Shown: positions 1 to 10,628, counted from the stretch's first letter. The stretch: DNA of 59,590 nucleotides from Paracoccaceae bacterium (GCA_030697175.1 JAUYQR010000012.1:1-59590), one strand, 5' to 3'. Notes: generated from the letters alone by a model not told the origin. Numbers and translations: made by a program.

Positions 1-102
1 CAAGACTTCGCCACGCAATGGCTATGGACTTACAACAACGACCGCCCGAACATGGGCATCGGAGGCATCACCCCCGCCCAGAAACTGAAATTGGCTGCGT
101 AA
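1..102 (+). CDS. IS3-family transposase OrfB, C-terminal end (partial)
   Basis: Only the last 33 codons and the stop are in the window. The peptide has the IS3-family integrase ending: a tryptophan-rich helix followed by YNNDRPN, then G-G-I-T-P-A-Q-K. This matches the C-terminal tail of DDE transposases of the IS3 group, where the NxxRPH/N segment follows the last catalytic Glu, which lies outside the window. The gene is complete at its 3' end, so the transposase may be intact upstream. It reads toward cpaE and stops about 40 bp before the cpaE sequence resumes. Confidence 0.9.
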   Translation, partial: QDFATQWLWTYNNDRPNMGIGGITPAQKLKLAA

Positions 103-143
103 GTTCTACGAATGCACCCCGTTAAGAATGGGGGGATTACCAA
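1..143 (+). mobile_element. Right end of an IS3-family insertion sequence
   Basis: After the transposase stop, about 40 bp of non-coding sequence follow. They include a small hairpin (CCCC at 117-120 against GGGG near 131-135) and end at ATTACCA, consistent with the terminal CA of IS3-family inverted repeats. At 144 the sequence switches to an open cpaE frame. The exact boundary (141-143) and the target duplication cannot be fixed because the left end lies outside the window. Confidence 0.82.
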
Positions 144-515
144 ACCATCCTGACCCGCGCGCATGTCTACTTCGCCCTTCTGGAACTGGACCTGCGCTCC
201 GCCCAGAACATCCTGCGCTTCGTCCGCGCCCTGAAGGCCGAGGCGCTGCCGCATGAAAAGCTGCGCTACGTGCTGAACCGCGCGCCGAAATTCACCGACC
301 TCAGCGCCAAAAGCCGCGTCAAGCGCATGGCCGAAAGCCTGGATATCTCCATCGAAGTGCAGATGCCCGACGGTGGCGAACAGGTCACCCAGGCCAACGA
401 TCACGGCCTGCCGATCGCGGAAAGCGCTCCGAAGAACGTCCTGCGCAAGGAACTGCACAAACTTGCCAAGTCCTTGTACGACCTCAACAAAGCCGCCGAA
501 GCCGCAAAAGTTTGA
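144..515 (+). pseudogene. cpaE: cpaE C-terminal fragment, interrupted by the IS
   Basis: The open frame from 144 encodes the C-terminal ~123 residues of a CpaE/TadZ-like pilus localisation ATPase. Recognisable segments are T-I-L-T-R-A, the long helix with D-L-R-S-A-Q-N, R-A-P-K-F-T-D-L, and the end of the MinD-like fold (D-I-S-I-E-V, D-H-G-L-P). There is no start codon at the junction; the first in-frame ATG (270) is deep inside the domain. The receiver-like N-terminus and Walker A part are missing here and presumably lie left of the IS. It is next to cpaF as usual in tad loci. The fragment is unlikely to be functional alone. Confidence 0.88.
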
Positions 516-535
516 CCTGAAGAGAGGGTTCGCCT

Positions 536-1972
<1,437 letters not shown>

Positions 1973-1980
1973 GGCCCGAC

Positions 1981-2949
1981 ATGGAAATCAGTGCAGCCCC
2001 CCTGATCTACCTTCTGATCTTCGTCGCGGTCGTGGTTCTGGTCGAAGGTCTTTACCTGACCGTCTTCGGCAAATCCATCAGCCTCAACAGCCGGATGAGC
2101 CGCCGCCTGTCGCTTCTGGAAAAGAACTCCAACCGCGAACAGGTGCTGGAACAGCTCCGCAAGGAGATGAACCAGCATCTCAACGCCAAGAACATCCCGC
2201 TTTATTCGATCCTCGCCAAAAAGGCGCAAAAGGCCAACATCGCCTTCTCGCCAAAGGCGCTGATCGGGATCATGGCGCTGTTGTCGGTGTTCTCGTTCCT
2301 TGCCCTGACCGTTGCCACCTCGGCCGATGCCATGATCCGGGCCGTGCTCGCGGTGGGCATGGGTGTCGGCGGCGTCTATGTCTGGGTGAACAACAAGGCG
2401 AAAAAGCGGATCGGTCTCCTCGAAGAACAACTGCCCGACAGCATCGAACTGATGGTGCGGTCATTGCGCGTCGGCCACCCGTTCTCGGCCGCAATCGGCA
2501 TCGTCGCAAAGGAAATCCCTGATCCCTTGGGCTCCGAATTCGGCATCATCGCCGACGAGGCCGCCTATGGCCGCGACGTGACGGAATCGCTGAAAGCCTT
2601 CGCCGAACGGATGGACAGCCAGGATTTGCGCTTCCTCGCCGTTGCCGTCGCAATCCAGCAGCAATCGGGCGGCAACCTTGCCGAGATCCTCGAAGGCCTG
2701 TCCAAGGTGATCCGGGCGCGGTTCAAGCTGTTCCGCAAGGTCAAGGCGATCACCGCCGAAGCCAAGTGGTCCGGCATGTTCCTGTCGGCCTTCCCGATCC
2801 TTGCGCTGATCATGATCAACGTGATCCAGCCCGACTATTACGACGAAGTCCGCGAGACGTCCGTTTTCATCCCGACCGCGCTGGTCGTCGTCGTGTTCCT
2901 GGTGGTCAACATCATCTTCATGAAGATCATGACCAACATCAAGGTATGA
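1981..2949 (+). CDS. tadB: TadB, type II secretion F-domain membrane protein
   Basis: TadB is one of two inner-membrane platform proteins of the Tad pilus machine. The 322-residue product has an N-terminal membrane segment, a cytoplasmic basic region, further membrane segments around residues 90-140, a T2SF domain (residues ~165-290, with L-P-D-S-I-E-L and Q-Q-S-G-G-N-L-A-E-I-L) and a C-terminal membrane pair. ATG at 1981 is preferred over an in-frame ATG at 1927 because it follows the cpaF stop with a GAGG site and avoids overlapping cpaF. tadC follows after 7 bp. Confidence 0.94.
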   Translation: MEISAAPLIYLLIFVAVVVLVEGLYLTVFGKSISLNSRMSRRLSLLEKNSNREQVLEQLRKEMNQHLNAKNIPLYSILAKKAQKANIAFSPKALIGIMALLSVFSFLALTVATSADAMIRAVLAVGMGVGGVYVWVNNKAKKRIGLLEEQLPDSIELMVRSLRVGHPFSAAIGIVAKEIPDPLGSEFGIIADEAAYGRDVTESLKAFAERMDSQDLRFLAVAVAIQQQSGGNLAEILEGLSKVIRARFKLFRKVKAITAEAKWSGMFLSAFPILALIMINVIQPDYYDEVRETSVFIPTALVVVVFLVVNIIFMKIMTNIKV

Positions 2950-2956
2950 GGCAGAA

Positions 2957-3943
2957 ATGAACCCCTTCTCAGCCATCAACACGATGTTGACCGACATGCT
3001 CGGCCCGCTTGGGCCCCTGATCGCGATCGGGATGCTTGGCTTCCTGCTGATCCTGATCGCCCTGCCGACGATGCTGAAAAAGCAGCGCGACCGCTACGCC
3101 GAACTGAAGGACTCGGTCCCGAACGCCGGTGCCAAGGCCAACCAGAAAACCCTGCGCCGCCAGGAAAAGACCGACAAGCTGGAACGCTTCGCCCAGTATC
3201 TGGAACCCCAGAAACAGGAAGAGCTTTCCGCCGCCAAACTGCGCCTTCTGCGCGCGGGCTATTCGGCCAAGAACTCGGTCCGCATGTATCACGCGACCCA
3301 GTTCATCCTCGGCATCACCTTCCTCGCGCTCGGCCTTGTCTACGCTTTGGTCAAGTCCTCGCAAGGCGAAGTCGATACCCAGATGCTGATCGTCTACACC
3401 CTGCTGCCGGGCTGCATCGGCTATTACATCCCGATCTACTGGGTCAACAAACGCCTCGAACAGCGCCGCACCCAGATCATCGAAGGCTTCCCCGACGCGC
3501 TTGACCTGATGCTGGTCTGCGTCGAGGCCGGCCAGTCGCTTGACCAGTCGATCATCCGCGTCGGCAAGGAAAGCCGCGCCGGCTACCCCGCCCTCGCCGA
3601 CGAATTCGACATGATCAGCCAGGAAGTGAAGGCCGGCAAGGAACGCATCCAGGTGCTGAAGGACATGTCCGAACGGGTCGGCGTGCCCGACGTTGCCTCC
3701 TTCGTCACCACCCTCGTGCAATCGGCCACATTCGGCACCTCGGTCGCCGATGCCTTGCGTGTCTATTCTGCCGATATGCGCGACAAAAGAATCATGCGCG
3801 CCGAAGAAAAGGCAAACATGTTGCCGACCAAGCTCACGCTCGGCACAATGCTGTTCACCGTGCCGCCTCTGCTGATCATCCTGATCGGCCCTTCGGTCTA
3901 CGGCATCGCCACGATGCTGGGCCAGATGAACGCCGGAGGCTAA
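2957..3943 (+). CDS. tadC: TadC, type II secretion F-domain membrane protein
   Basis: This is the second platform protein of the Tad machine and partner of TadB. The 328 residues include an N-terminal membrane segment, a charged cytoplasmic stretch, two central membrane segments (about residues 117-165), the T2SF domain with F-P-D-A-L-D-L-M-L-V-C-V-E-A-G and a C-terminal membrane helix. The ATG follows GAGGCAG. Order cpaF-tadB-tadC-TPR is the standard alphaproteobacterial tad arrangement. Confidence 0.94.
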   Translation: MNPFSAINTMLTDMLGPLGPLIAIGMLGFLLILIALPTMLKKQRDRYAELKDSVPNAGAKANQKTLRRQEKTDKLERFAQYLEPQKQEELSAAKLRLLRAGYSAKNSVRMYHATQFILGITFLALGLVYALVKSSQGEVDTQMLIVYTLLPGCIGYYIPIYWVNKRLEQRRTQIIEGFPDALDLMLVCVEAGQSLDQSIIRVGKESRAGYPALADEFDMISQEVKAGKERIQVLKDMSERVGVPDVASFVTTLVQSATFGTSVADALRVYSADMRDKRIMRAEEKANMLPTKLTLGTMLFTVPPLLIILIGPSVYGIATMLGQMNAGG

Positions 3944-3966
3944 AAGGCGGTCGGCAGGGAACCACA

Positions 3967-4521
3967 GTGCGCGGCAAGACTTCGATCCTCCTTTTCTGCT
4001 GCCTCGGCCTCGCGGCCTGCCAGAACGCAGGCAACGTCAGCCGAAACACTCCCTACGGCGTTGATGCCAATGGCACGGCGGTCGACGGGCTGACCGTCGG
4101 CCATCGCCTGATGGCCGCCAACGAACCCGAACTGGCGCTCAAGGCCTATCTCCGCGCCGCCGGCGAAACCGGCATCGACGCCGAGGTGCTGTCCTCGATC
4201 GGGTCCGCCAACCTCGCGCTTGGGCGCTTGGGCCAGGCCGAAAGCATCCTCCGCCGCGCGCTGGAAATGGACCCGACCTTCGTTCCTGCGATGAACAACC
4301 TTGGCGTCGTGCTGATGGAGCGCGGCAAGACCAGCGAGGCCAAGGTCGTTTTCCAGCAGGCCTTTGCGCAAGATAGTGGCCAAACAGACTCGATCCGCGA
4401 AAATCTCAAGCTCGCTATCGCGCGAACCGAAGCCGCGGTGTATGATATCCCCGAGGAAACGGGAGAGTTCCGTCTCGTGCGGCGCGAAAAGGGCAGATAC
4501 GTCCTTCTCACGCAGCTCTGA
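3967..4521 (+). CDS. TadD-like TPR lipoprotein of the Tad locus
   Basis: The 184-residue product starts at GTG 3967 and has a lipoprotein signal peptide ending in the lipobox L-A-A-C (Cys near residue 18). Tetratricopeptide repeats follow (A-L-G-R-L-G-Q-A-E-S-I-L-R-R-A-L-E-M-D-P). TadD-type TPR lipoproteins act as pilotins or scaffolds for the outer-membrane secretin of the Tad system. An AGGG site lies about 9 bp upstream. It is followed by a second TPR lipoprotein, a pair common in these loci. Confidence 0.87.
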   Translation: MRGKTSILLFCCLGLAACQNAGNVSRNTPYGVDANGTAVDGLTVGHRLMAANEPELALKAYLRAAGETGIDAEVLSSIGSANLALGRLGQAESILRRALEMDPTFVPAMNNLGVVLMERGKTSEAKVVFQQAFAQDSGQTDSIRENLKLAIARTEAAVYDIPEETGEFRLVRREKGRYVLLTQL

Positions 4522-4557
4522 GAAACGGGCTCCGAGCAGTCAAAAAAGGACGCAAAG

Positions 4558-5418
4558 ATGCGCCACCCTGTTCTAGTTGCACTGTGCCTTGGCGGCACGG
4601 TTGCTCTCGCAGGCTGCGAGAAAAGCATGTCCGACGCGCAGGTTGAACGCGCGATCAAGGATGTGAACGTCATCGACGAATCCAACCTGAACGACGTGAT
4701 GCTGACCGTGGCCGATCCGGGCGAAGCGGTCGCCTACTTTCAGGGCGCCCTGCAGAAGGAACCCGACCGGGTCGACCTGAAGCGCGGCCTCGCAAAATCG
4801 CTCGTCCGCGCGAAAAAGCCGACCGAGGCCGCGCAGATCTGGACGATGGTCGCGGCCAGCCCCGAGGGCGGTCCGGAAGACCGCGTGATGCTTGCCGACG
4901 CGCTGATCCGCTCGAACCAGTGGGACAAGGCCAAGGCGGAACTGAACCAGATCCCGCCCACCCACGAAACCTTTGATCGCTACCGTCTGGAAGCGATGGT
5001 CGCAGACAGCGACAAGAACTGGAAAAAGGCCGACAGCTTCTACGAAATCGCCTCCGGGCTCACCACGAAACCGGCCGGCGTCCTGAACAACTGGGGCTTT
5101 TCCAAGCTCACCCGTGGAGACAACGTCGGCGCCGAAAAGCTGTTCACCGAGGCGCTGACCTATGACCCGTCCATGTTCACCGCAAAGAACAACCTCGTGC
5201 TGGCCCGCTCGGCACAGCGCAAATATGATCTGCCGGTGGTCAACATGACCCAGACCGAACGCGCCGAACTGCTTTACACAATGGCACTTGCGGCCATCAA
5301 GCAAGGCGACGTCACGGTTGGCAAGGGGCTGCTGGCCCAGGCCGTCGAAACCCACCCGCGCTATTTCGAGGCCGCCGCCCGCAGTCTCGAAGCCCTCGAC
5401 GCCAACGTGAGCCTCTGA
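4558..5418 (+). CDS. Second TPR lipoprotein of the Tad locus
   Basis: The 286-residue product has a lipoprotein signal with lipobox L-A-G-C (Cys near residue 20) and several TPR-like helical pairs, including one with N-N-W-G-F-S-K-L-T-R-G-D and another with P-S-M-F-T-A-K-N-N-L. It probably acts in the periplasm on pilus assembly together with the preceding TadD-like protein. An AAAAAGGA site precedes the ATG. Its TGA overlaps the ATG of the prepilin peptidase by one base, suggesting translational coupling. Confidence 0.85.
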   Translation: MRHPVLVALCLGGTVALAGCEKSMSDAQVERAIKDVNVIDESNLNDVMLTVADPGEAVAYFQGALQKEPDRVDLKRGLAKSLVRAKKPTEAAQIWTMVAASPEGGPEDRVMLADALIRSNQWDKAKAELNQIPPTHETFDRYRLEAMVADSDKNWKKADSFYEIASGLTTKPAGVLNNWGFSKLTRGDNVGAEKLFTEALTYDPSMFTAKNNLVLARSAQRKYDLPVVNMTQTERAELLYTMALAAIKQGDVTVGKGLLAQAVETHPRYFEAAARSLEALDANVSL

Positions 5419-5912
5419 TGCTGACCTCCACCTCGGCGCTGATCCTGCTGGTCATCACCCTGCCCATCGTGATCTGGGCCGCGCTCAGCGATCTGAAGCG
5501 GATGAAGATCCCGAACAAGGCCGTGCTGGCACTCGCAGCAGTCTGGCCGTTGATCGGCTGGTATCTGGTGCCGTTCGACGCCTGGCTCTGGGGCTTTGCG
5601 CTGATGGCGATCGTGCTGGTGATCGGCTACCTTGCCTATGTCACCGGCACCTTCGGCGCGGGCGATGCGAAATATGCCGCCGCGATGGCCGGTATCTTCA
5701 CCGGGGCCGACTACGGCCTTGTGATGCTTCTGGTCGCGGGCTGCCTGATCGGTGCGCTTGTCACCCACCGCATCATGCGCGCGATTCCGGCCATTCGACG
5801 GCTGACACCCGATTGGGAAAGCTGGACCCAGCGGCGCTATTTCCCGCTTGGCTTCGCGCTTTCGGGGATTCTGGTTTTCTATCTCCTTGCCCAAATCTGG
5901 CCGCAAGTCTGA
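5418..5912 (+). CDS. cpaA: TadV/CpaA prepilin peptidase
   Basis: This is a 164-residue A24-family aspartic peptidase that cleaves Flp prepilins in the membrane. The two catalytic Asp motifs are visible: the first in A-L-S-D-L-K-R-M-K-I-P-N (residues ~15-26) and the second in F-G-A-G-D-A-K (residues ~77-83). About five hydrophobic membrane segments are spread along the protein. Length fits the small TadV type without the methylase domain. Start overlaps the stop of the upstream TPR gene. Confidence 0.92.
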   Translation: MLTSTSALILLVITLPIVIWAALSDLKRMKIPNKAVLALAAVWPLIGWYLVPFDAWLWGFALMAIVLVIGYLAYVTGTFGAGDAKYAAAMAGIFTGADYGLVMLLVAGCLIGALVTHRIMRAIPAIRRLTPDWESWTQRRYFPLGFALSGILVFYLLAQIWPQV

Positions 5913-5977
5913 CATAACCGCGCGGTAGCATTGTTTCCGTAAGACAGCCAGTCTGCGGTTAAAGCGGGGTCATATCG

Positions 5978-7315
5978 ATGAATGTTGCGCCAACTCAGGT
6001 GTCTGACGGCACGCTCGCCTCCAACGTGCAGCCGCCAGCGTCGCCACGCGCGTTGGCCGATGTCGGCCTGACCACCGTTATGATGCGCGACATTCTTCTG
6101 AAAACGATGTTCCGCACCAACCTCGATCTCGTCTCCGCGATTTCAAAGGCCATCTGCCTGCCGGTTCCCCTGACCCAGGAACTGGTCGACAGCGCCCGCG
6201 GCCAGAAGCTGATCGAGGCGACAGGCACCCTGCACGCCAACTCCGGCAACGAGATGGGCTACCAGCTTACCGACGGCGGCAAGGCGCGCGCGCTCGATGC
6301 CCTCAGCCAGTCCGAATACTACGGCGCGATGCCGATTCCGCTCGAACACTACAAGGTGCAGATCCAGCGCCAGTCGGTCCGCAACATCCGCCTCGACAAG
6401 ACCCAACTGATGTCCGGCATGGGCCACCTGATCCTGCCGCCCGACCTCATCGACAACCTCGGCCCCGCCGTCACCTCGGGCCGCTCGATCCTGATGTATG
6501 GTCCGCCTGGCAACGGCAAATCCTCCATCTCGCATGGCATCCGCGCCGCCCTTGGCGACAAGGTCTACGTGCCCCGCGCCATCGAATATTCCGGCCAGAT
6601 CATCTCGGTCTACGACCCGATCGTCCACTCCGCCGCCGAATCTGCGGTGGATGACCCGAACGCGCTGCGCCGCACCTCGAACCGCTTCGACAACCGCTAC
6701 GTCTTTTGCGAGCGCCCCTCGGTCATCACCGGGGGCGAGCTGTCACTGGATATGCTCGACCTCACCTACAACCCCACCGCCCGCACCTATCAGGCGCCTT
6801 TGCAGCTCAAGGCCACCGGCGGCATCTTCATCATCGACGACCTTGGCCGTCAGGCCGAACCGCCGCAAAAGATCGTCAACCGCTGGATCGTGCCGCTGGA
6901 AGAAAGCCGCGACATCCTCGCCCTGCAGTCGGGCGAGAAGTTCACCGTGCCGTTCGACACGCTGGTGATCTTTTCCACCAACTTCCACCCGAACGAAATC
7001 TTCGACGGCGCGGCCCTGCGGCGGATCTTCTTCAAGATCAAGATCGACGGCCCGAGCCAGGAAAACTTCCTGAAGATCTTCGCCATGGTTGCGCGGAAAA
7101 AGAAGATGCCGCTCGATGAAGCGGCCCTCATGTATCTGATGAAGGTCAAGTTTCCGACCATCAACAACAACTACGCCAACTACATGCCGGTCTACCTGAT
7201 CGACCAGATGATCGCGGTCTGCGAATTCGAGAACCTGCCCTACCGCATGACCCCCGACCTGATCGACCGCGCCTGGGACAACATGTTCGTGCGTCAGGAA
7301 ACCATCGCGCGCTAA
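5978..7315 (+). CDS. AAA-family ATPase linked to the tad locus
   Basis: The 445-residue protein has an N-terminal helical region (residues ~25-110) that looks like a winged-helix or adaptor domain. An AAA ATPase module follows, with Walker A G-P-P-G-N-G-K-S at residues ~175-182, a Walker B I-F-I-I-D-D-L-G, and a sensor-like T-L-V-I-F-S-T-N-F. The C-terminus is helical. It lies 65 bp after the prepilin peptidase on the same strand. Families of this kind are annotated only as AAA ATPase; no substrate is known to me. A regulatory or remodelling role for the pilus machine is inference from position. Confidence 0.75.
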   Translation: MNVAPTQVSDGTLASNVQPPASPRALADVGLTTVMMRDILLKTMFRTNLDLVSAISKAICLPVPLTQELVDSARGQKLIEATGTLHANSGNEMGYQLTDGGKARALDALSQSEYYGAMPIPLEHYKVQIQRQSVRNIRLDKTQLMSGMGHLILPPDLIDNLGPAVTSGRSILMYGPPGNGKSSISHGIRAALGDKVYVPRAIEYSGQIISVYDPIVHSAAESAVDDPNALRRTSNRFDNRYVFCERPSVITGGELSLDMLDLTYNPTARTYQAPLQLKATGGIFIIDDLGRQAEPPQKIVNRWIVPLEESRDILALQSGEKFTVPFDTLVIFSTNFHPNEIFDGAALRRIFFKIKIDGPSQENFLKIFAMVARKKKMPLDEAALMYLMKVKFPTINNNYANYMPVYLIDQMIAVCEFENLPYRMTPDLIDRAWDNMFVRQETIAR

Positions 7316-7318
7316 GCG

Positions 7319-7864
7319 TCAGGCGAACGGCCTGACGCCGGTTTCCGTCACCACCGCATCCAGCCGCTGGTCGGTGGGTTCGGTCGGCACCTCTGCCACC
7401 TCCTGCGCCGCAAAGGCAAAGCCCACCGCCAGCACCGGCCCCTTGGCGCGCAACCCTTCCAGCGTCCGGTCATAAAACCCGCCGCCATAGCCCAACCGGT
7501 AACCCCGCGCGTCGAAAGACAACAAGGGCACGATCAGCACCTGCGGCTCCAGCCACGCGCCCTCCTCCGGGATCAGCGCCTTGAAACTGCCCTCGATCAT
7601 CTTCGCCCCCGGCGACCATTCCCGAAACCGCAGCGCCATGCCCTTGCCCACGATCACCGGCACACCGACCGGCCCCTGATGCGCCGCCATTGCGGGCAAG
7701 GGATCAATCTCGGTCCGCATCGGCATGTAGCCCGACAGCACCTTGCCGCTTTGCGACGCAAGATAATCGGCCAGAATCTCCGCCGCCTGCCCCTGTCCCG
7801 CCGCAAATGCCGCCTTGCGCACCGCAAACGCTCTCTCGCGCGCCAAAGCCTTGATATCGCTCAT
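7319..7864 (-). CDS. 5-formyltetrahydrofolate cyclo-ligase
   Basis: The enzyme converts 5-formyl-THF to 5,10-methenyl-THF with ATP. The 181-residue product has the expected family segments: the basic N-terminal helix, G-Y-M-P-M-R-T-E-I-D-P, P-L-L-S-F-D-A-R-G-Y-R-L-G-Y-G-G-G-F-Y-D-R (substrate/ATP loop) and C-terminal A-V-V-T-E-T-G. The ATG at 7864 overlaps the mgtE TGA as ATGA, so the two are probably translated together. The ORF could extend upstream, but only by running through mgtE. Confidence 0.93.
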   Translation of the reverse strand: MSDIKALARERAFAVRKAAFAAGQGQAAEILADYLASQSGKVLSGYMPMRTEIDPLPAMAAHQGPVGVPVIVGKGMALRFREWSPGAKMIEGSFKALIPEEGAWLEPQVLIVPLLSFDARGYRLGYGGGFYDRTLEGLRAKGPVLAVGFAFAAQEVAEVPTEPTDQRLDAVVTETGVRPFA

Positions 7865-9228
7865 ATCAGCACCAACGAGGCCAGCCCCAGAAACGCAAAG
7901 AACCCCATCACGTCGGTCAGCGTTGTGACAAATGTCCCGCTGGCCAGCGCCGGGTCCAGCCCGAACCGCTCCAGCGTCAACGGCACCAGCACGCCCCCCA
8001 GGGCCGCGACGATCTGGTTCACGATCATCGCCAGCCCCAGCACCATCCCCAGATGCCAGTCGCCAAAGATCAGCACCCCCGCGATCCCCAGGATCACCGC
8101 CAGCCCCAGCCCGTTCAGCACCCCCGCGCCCAACTCGCGCCTGACCACCCGCGCCGCGTTCGCCCGCGTCAGGTCGCGCGTCGCCAGCGCCCGCACCGCC
8201 ACCGCCAGCGACTGCGTCCCCGCGATGCCCCCGGTGGAAGCAACAATCGGCATCAGCGCCGCCAGGATCACCAGCGTCGACAGCGTCGCCTGAAACTGGC
8301 TGATCACGATGGCCGACAACGATGCCGTGAACAGGTTCACCACCAGCCACGGCAACCGCTGCTTCATTGTCGCAAACGCCCCGTCGCTGACATCGGCATC
8401 GTCGCCCACACCCGCCAGGCGCAGCATGTCTTCCTCATGCTCCTCGTCCAGCACGTTCATCGCATCGTCGATGGTGATCACACCCACGAGCCGCCCGCCC
8501 GCATCCACCACCGGGCAGGAAATCAGGTGATACTGGTTGAAGATATAGGCCACATCGGCCTCCGGATCCGTCGCCTCGACGGTGCGGAAACTTTCCTCCA
8601 CGATATCGGCCAGCTTCACCGACCGCGCCGCCGACAAGATCCGCCCCAGCGTCGCATAACCCACCGGCTTCATCCGCGGATCGACCAGGATCACGTGATA
8701 GAACTGGTCCGGCAACGTCTTGGATTTCCGCAGAAAATCAATCGCTTCGCCCACCGTCCAGTGCTCCGGCGCCACCACCGTCTCGCGCTGCATCAGACGG
8801 CCCGCGGAATACTCCGGATAGGCCATCGCCTGTTCCACGGCGACCCGGTCCGCATCCTCCAGCGCATCCAGGATCAGCTCCTGCTGCGGCTCGTCCAGAT
8901 CCTCGAGAATATCGACCACGTCGTCGGATTCCAGATCGCGCACCGCGTCCGCCAGAACTTCGGGCGGCAGGTTTTCGATCACCTCTTCGCGGATCGCGTC
9001 CGAGATTTCCGACAGGATCTCGCCGTCGATCTCGTGCGACCACAGCGCCAGAAATGCCCTTCGGTCCGACGCCCCGATCTGCTCCAGAAAGTCGGCGATG
9101 TCGGCGGCGTGCAAAGGCTCCAGCAGCGCGTCGATGGCGGCACTGTCCCTGGCCTCGACCGCAGCCAGCACCGCGTCGATGCGGGCCTGGTCCAGCGTCT
9201 CGTCCTCCGCCTCCAGTTGCTCCGCCAT
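7861..9228 (-). CDS. mgtE: MgtE-type magnesium transporter
   Basis: The 456-residue product has the full MgtE architecture. There is an acidic N-terminal superhelical domain (residues ~35-135, rich in D-I-A-D-F-L-E and L-P-P-E-V-L-A), two CBS domains (~140-260, the second including V-G-V-I-T-I-D-D-A), and a membrane domain with five hydrophobic helices (from ~285). It is a Mg2+-gated channel in the inner membrane. ATG 9228 has GGAGGCGG upstream; earlier in-frame starts lack this. It forms a two-gene operon with the cyclo-ligase. Confidence 0.94.
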   Translation of the reverse strand: MAEQLEAEDETLDQARIDAVLAAVEARDSAAIDALLEPLHAADIADFLEQIGASDRRAFLALWSHEIDGEILSEISDAIREEVIENLPPEVLADAVRDLESDDVVDILEDLDEPQQELILDALEDADRVAVEQAMAYPEYSAGRLMQRETVVAPEHWTVGEAIDFLRKSKTLPDQFYHVILVDPRMKPVGYATLGRILSAARSVKLADIVEESFRTVEATDPEADVAYIFNQYHLISCPVVDAGGRLVGVITIDDAMNVLDEEHEEDMLRLAGVGDDADVSDGAFATMKQRLPWLVVNLFTASLSAIVISQFQATLSTLVILAALMPIVASTGGIAGTQSLAVAVRALATRDLTRANAARVVRRELGAGVLNGLGLAVILGIAGVLIFGDWHLGMVLGLAMIVNQIVAALGGVLVPLTLERFGLDPALASGTFVTTLTDVMGFFAFLGLASLVLI

Positions 9229-9350
9229 GCCGCCTCCACCTGATTGCCGCGACCTTAGCGAAAACTGTTTCTGGTAAACAGGGGCGCCGGGCAAATTTAC
9301 CAAACGGTGCAAAGGCAATAGGGTGCACAAGAACGAAGCGGGGGCGAAGC

Positions 9351-10628
9351 ATGGCCGATCTTCTCTTGGGGCAGGTAATCCGCTTTCAGGGCGACCCGTT
9401 TGTGCAATCCGATGCCGCCCGGCACCTGTCCCACGGCGCGGTTCTTGTCGATCAGGGCCGCATCGCGGCGGTGGGCGAGGCCGCCGATCTTCGCGCCCGC
9501 CACCCGCAGGCCCATGTCCACGATTATGGCCGCGCCCTCATCTCGGCAGGTTTTGTCGATGCCCATGTCCACTACCCGCAGACCGCCATCATCGCCTCGT
9601 GGGGCAAGCGGCTGATCGACTGGCTGAACACCTACACCTTCCCCGAAGAGATGCGCTTTGCCGATAGCACCTATGCCTGCACCATCGCCAACCGCTACCT
9701 TGATCTGGTCGTGGCACGCGGCACCACCACCGTCTGCACCTATGCCACCATCCACCCGGCCAGCGTCGATGCGATCTTCACGGCGGCGCAATCCCGCGGG
9801 ATGCGAATTTATGCCGGCAAGACCTGCATGGACCGTAACGCCCCCGCTGGCCTGACCGACACCGCGCAATCCGCCTACGACGACAGCAAGGCGCTGTTGC
9901 AGAAATGGCATGGGGTTGACCGTCTGTCCTACGTCATCACCCCGCGCTTTTCGCCTACGTCCACGCCCGAACAACTCGCGGCCCTTGGTGCCCTCTGGCG
10001 CGAATACCCCGATTGCCTGATGCAGACGCATCTCTCCGAACAGCCCGACGAAATCGCCTGGGTCCGCGACCTCTTCCCCCAGTCGCGCGACTACCTCGAC
10101 ACCTACGAGGCACAGGGCCTTCTCCGTGAAGGCGCGCTTTACGGCCATGCCATCCACCTGACGGACCGTGAGAGATCGCGCCTGATCGAAGCCGGGGCCA
10201 GCCTGATCCACTGCCCCACCTCGAACACCTTCATCGGCTCGGGCCTTTTCGACATGGGCCTCGCCCGCCACCTGCGCGTCGGCCTTGCCACCGATACCGG
10301 CGGCGGCTCGTCCTTTTCCATGCTGCGCACGATGGCCGCTGCATACGAGGTGGCCCAACTGCGCGGCCAGTCCCTGCACCCCTCGCAGCTTTGGTGGCTG
10401 GCGACCCAAGGCTCCGCCCGCGCACTTCACGCCGATCACCAAATCGGCAACATCGCCGTCGGGATGGAGGCCGATCTTGCCATCATCGACCTCGCCTCCA
10501 CCCCCGCCATCGCCCAAGCCTCGGCCCGCGCCACAGACCTCTGGCAGGCGCTGTTCCCGACCATCATGATGGGCGACGACCGCGCGATTGCCGATGTGTG
10601 GATTGGCGGGGCGCTATCTCGTCAATGA
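9351..10628 (+). CDS. guaD: Guanine deaminase
   Basis: The product (425 residues) is an amidohydrolase that deaminates guanine to xanthine. Zinc-ligand and substrate motifs are present in order: G-F-V-D-A-H-V-H-Y-P-Q-T, then Q-T-H-L-S-E, G-H-A-I-H-L, H-C-P-T-S-N and A-T-D-T-G-G-G. ATG 9351 follows GGGGCGAAGC; the frame is open further upstream only as antisense to mgtE. It is divergent from mgtE. Its 3' end overlaps the convergent methyltransferase gene by 15 bp. An 8-oxoguanine deaminase gene lies 1.6 kb away. Confidence 0.94.
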   Translation: MADLLLGQVIRFQGDPFVQSDAARHLSHGAVLVDQGRIAAVGEAADLRARHPQAHVHDYGRALISAGFVDAHVHYPQTAIIASWGKRLIDWLNTYTFPEEMRFADSTYACTIANRYLDLVVARGTTTVCTYATIHPASVDAIFTAAQSRGMRIYAGKTCMDRNAPAGLTDTAQSAYDDSKALLQKWHGVDRLSYVITPRFSPTSTPEQLAALGALWREYPDCLMQTHLSEQPDEIAWVRDLFPQSRDYLDTYEAQGLLREGALYGHAIHLTDRERSRLIEAGASLIHCPTSNTFIGSGLFDMGLARHLRVGLATDTGGGSSFSMLRTMAAAYEVAQLRGQSLHPSQLWWLATQGSARALHADHQIGNIAVGMEADLAIIDLASTPAIAQASARATDLWQALFPTIMMGDDRAIADVWIGGALSRQ

